Below are positions 63,766-64,000 of a stretch of 64,000 nucleotides of DNA, piece by piece. Each line of letters starts with the position of its first letter. Position 1 is the first letter of the stretch. The stretch is from contig JAPLTN010000010.1 in assembly GCA_026398135.1 (NCBI GenBank), forward strand, positions 1 to 64,000, in the 5' to 3' direction. The position numbers and the translations under genes were made by a program. The notes below the pieces were generated by a model that was given only the letters and a program-made list of their open reading frames with translations, had not been told where the DNA came from and did not search any database. The DNA is from Verrucomicrobiota bacterium (GTDB lineage: Bacteria > Verrucomicrobiota > Verrucomicrobiia > Opitutales > Opitutaceae).

Positions 63766-63790
63766 GATTACGCTGATGAACGCGGATAAA
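63766..63790. repeat. Short phased repeat after serS
   Basis: The segment reads GGATTACGCTGATGAACGCG in about 10-base units, a sequence type commonly seen as intergenic repeat DNA in this group. It precedes the long palindrome at 63869-63992. No coding frame can be supported. Confidence 0.4.
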
Positions 63791-63868
63791 GACCGGCCTC
63801 ACTGGGAGCTCTCCGAGGTGATTATCGGAGCGGCGATGATTTGTGGTTCTATCCTCGGTGTCTGTGTT

Positions 63869-63992
63869 GGTCCGGGGAGCGCACCCGTCTCGGGTGCTGC
63901 GTTCGGCGTCCCGCCGGACGCTCTTCGGAGAGGAAAAAAGGCTTCGGCGGGACGCCGAAGCCGACACGCGAGACGCGTGTACTCCCCGGACC
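63869..63992. repeat. Long compound palindrome (REPIN-like) at the window end
   Basis: Arms of about 48 bases (63869-63916 and 63945-63992) match as inverted copies, beginning GGTCCGGGGAG and ending CCGCCG. Each arm contains its own small hairpin around TCTC (ACCCG-TCT-CGGGT on the left, ACGCG-TCT-CGCGT on the right). The two hairpins differ by paired, compensating changes. The spacer is about 28 bases. It resembles a REP doublet (REPIN); no RAYT transposase is in the window. Confidence 0.7.
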
Positions 63993-64000
63993 GTTTCGAT

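Noticed and set aside
63776-64000. Frame starting NADKDRPHWELSEVIIGAAM at the right end
   Set aside because: Its start lies in repeat-like DNA and it runs through the compound palindrome to the window end, so it is probably fortuitous. A short membrane protein gene cannot be fully excluded.

Overview
The window is high-GC bacterial chromosome, most likely Verrucomicrobiota and probably the Opitutaceae. The evidence is a 51-residue protein matching the small basic protein family of Chlamydiae and Verrucomicrobia (48121-48276), a PEP-CTERM-tailed secreted protein, a SecA with the GRCSRQGD variant helicase motif, tightly packed chromosomal housekeeping genes, and start codons that mostly lack a Shine-Dalgarno sequence. 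It is not a plasmid or phage, and I see no rRNA, tRNA or CRISPR array.

Layout. 1-8700: glutamate dehydrogenase, QueD, a translationally coupled methyltransferase / flavoprotein / type III polyketide synthase operon, an HDOD protein, two tandem CorA genes and an EIIA-Ntr-like protein. 8800-16000: envelope proteins (SYLF, zincin, Spy-like), an AEC transporter, and an ABCG-type exporter followed by a lipoprotein and a secreted repeat protein that is split by an in-frame amber codon. 15938-20244 is the rearranged part: a small TIR element with a TTA target duplication, an O-antigen-ligase-like gene, a Phd/VapC toxin-antitoxin pair, a long inverted repeat, and a head-to-head junction of two 5'-truncated genes, one of them a dead copy of the ABCG exporter. 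20245-31239: glycogen synthase, a membrane coiled-coil protein with a conserved C-terminal domain, SecA, an acetate-type symporter pair, and a three-gene ParA/unknown/coiled-coil operon. 31407-46075: a phosphatase, a BamE-like lipoprotein, a CHASE-PAS hybrid histidine kinase, CCA-adding-type enzyme, transaldolase, a GH20-like enzyme carrying two perfect palindromes inside its reading frame, HisN-type phosphatase, DEDD exonuclease, HAD phosphatase and oligopeptidase F. 46169-53192: choice-of-anchor protein, small basic protein, CutA, omega subunit, SmpB, homoserine kinase, TrmL and two oligopeptide-type ABC ATPases without permeases. 53339-62348: a surface-glycan and lipid A locus (epimerase, LpxL-type acyltransferase, ELM1-like protein, GT4, second glycosyltransferase; convergent FkbM, GT10, MsbA). 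It ends with SerS and a long compound palindrome.

The most unusual content is repeat structure rather than one gene cluster. The items are two in-frame palindromes in the GH20-like gene, intergenic inverted repeats made of 10-nt or 7-nt phased units, long REPIN-like palindromes, and a MITE-like element whose target duplication coincides with a stop codon. The best candidate for an undescribed multi-gene system is the ParA operon at 28618-31239.
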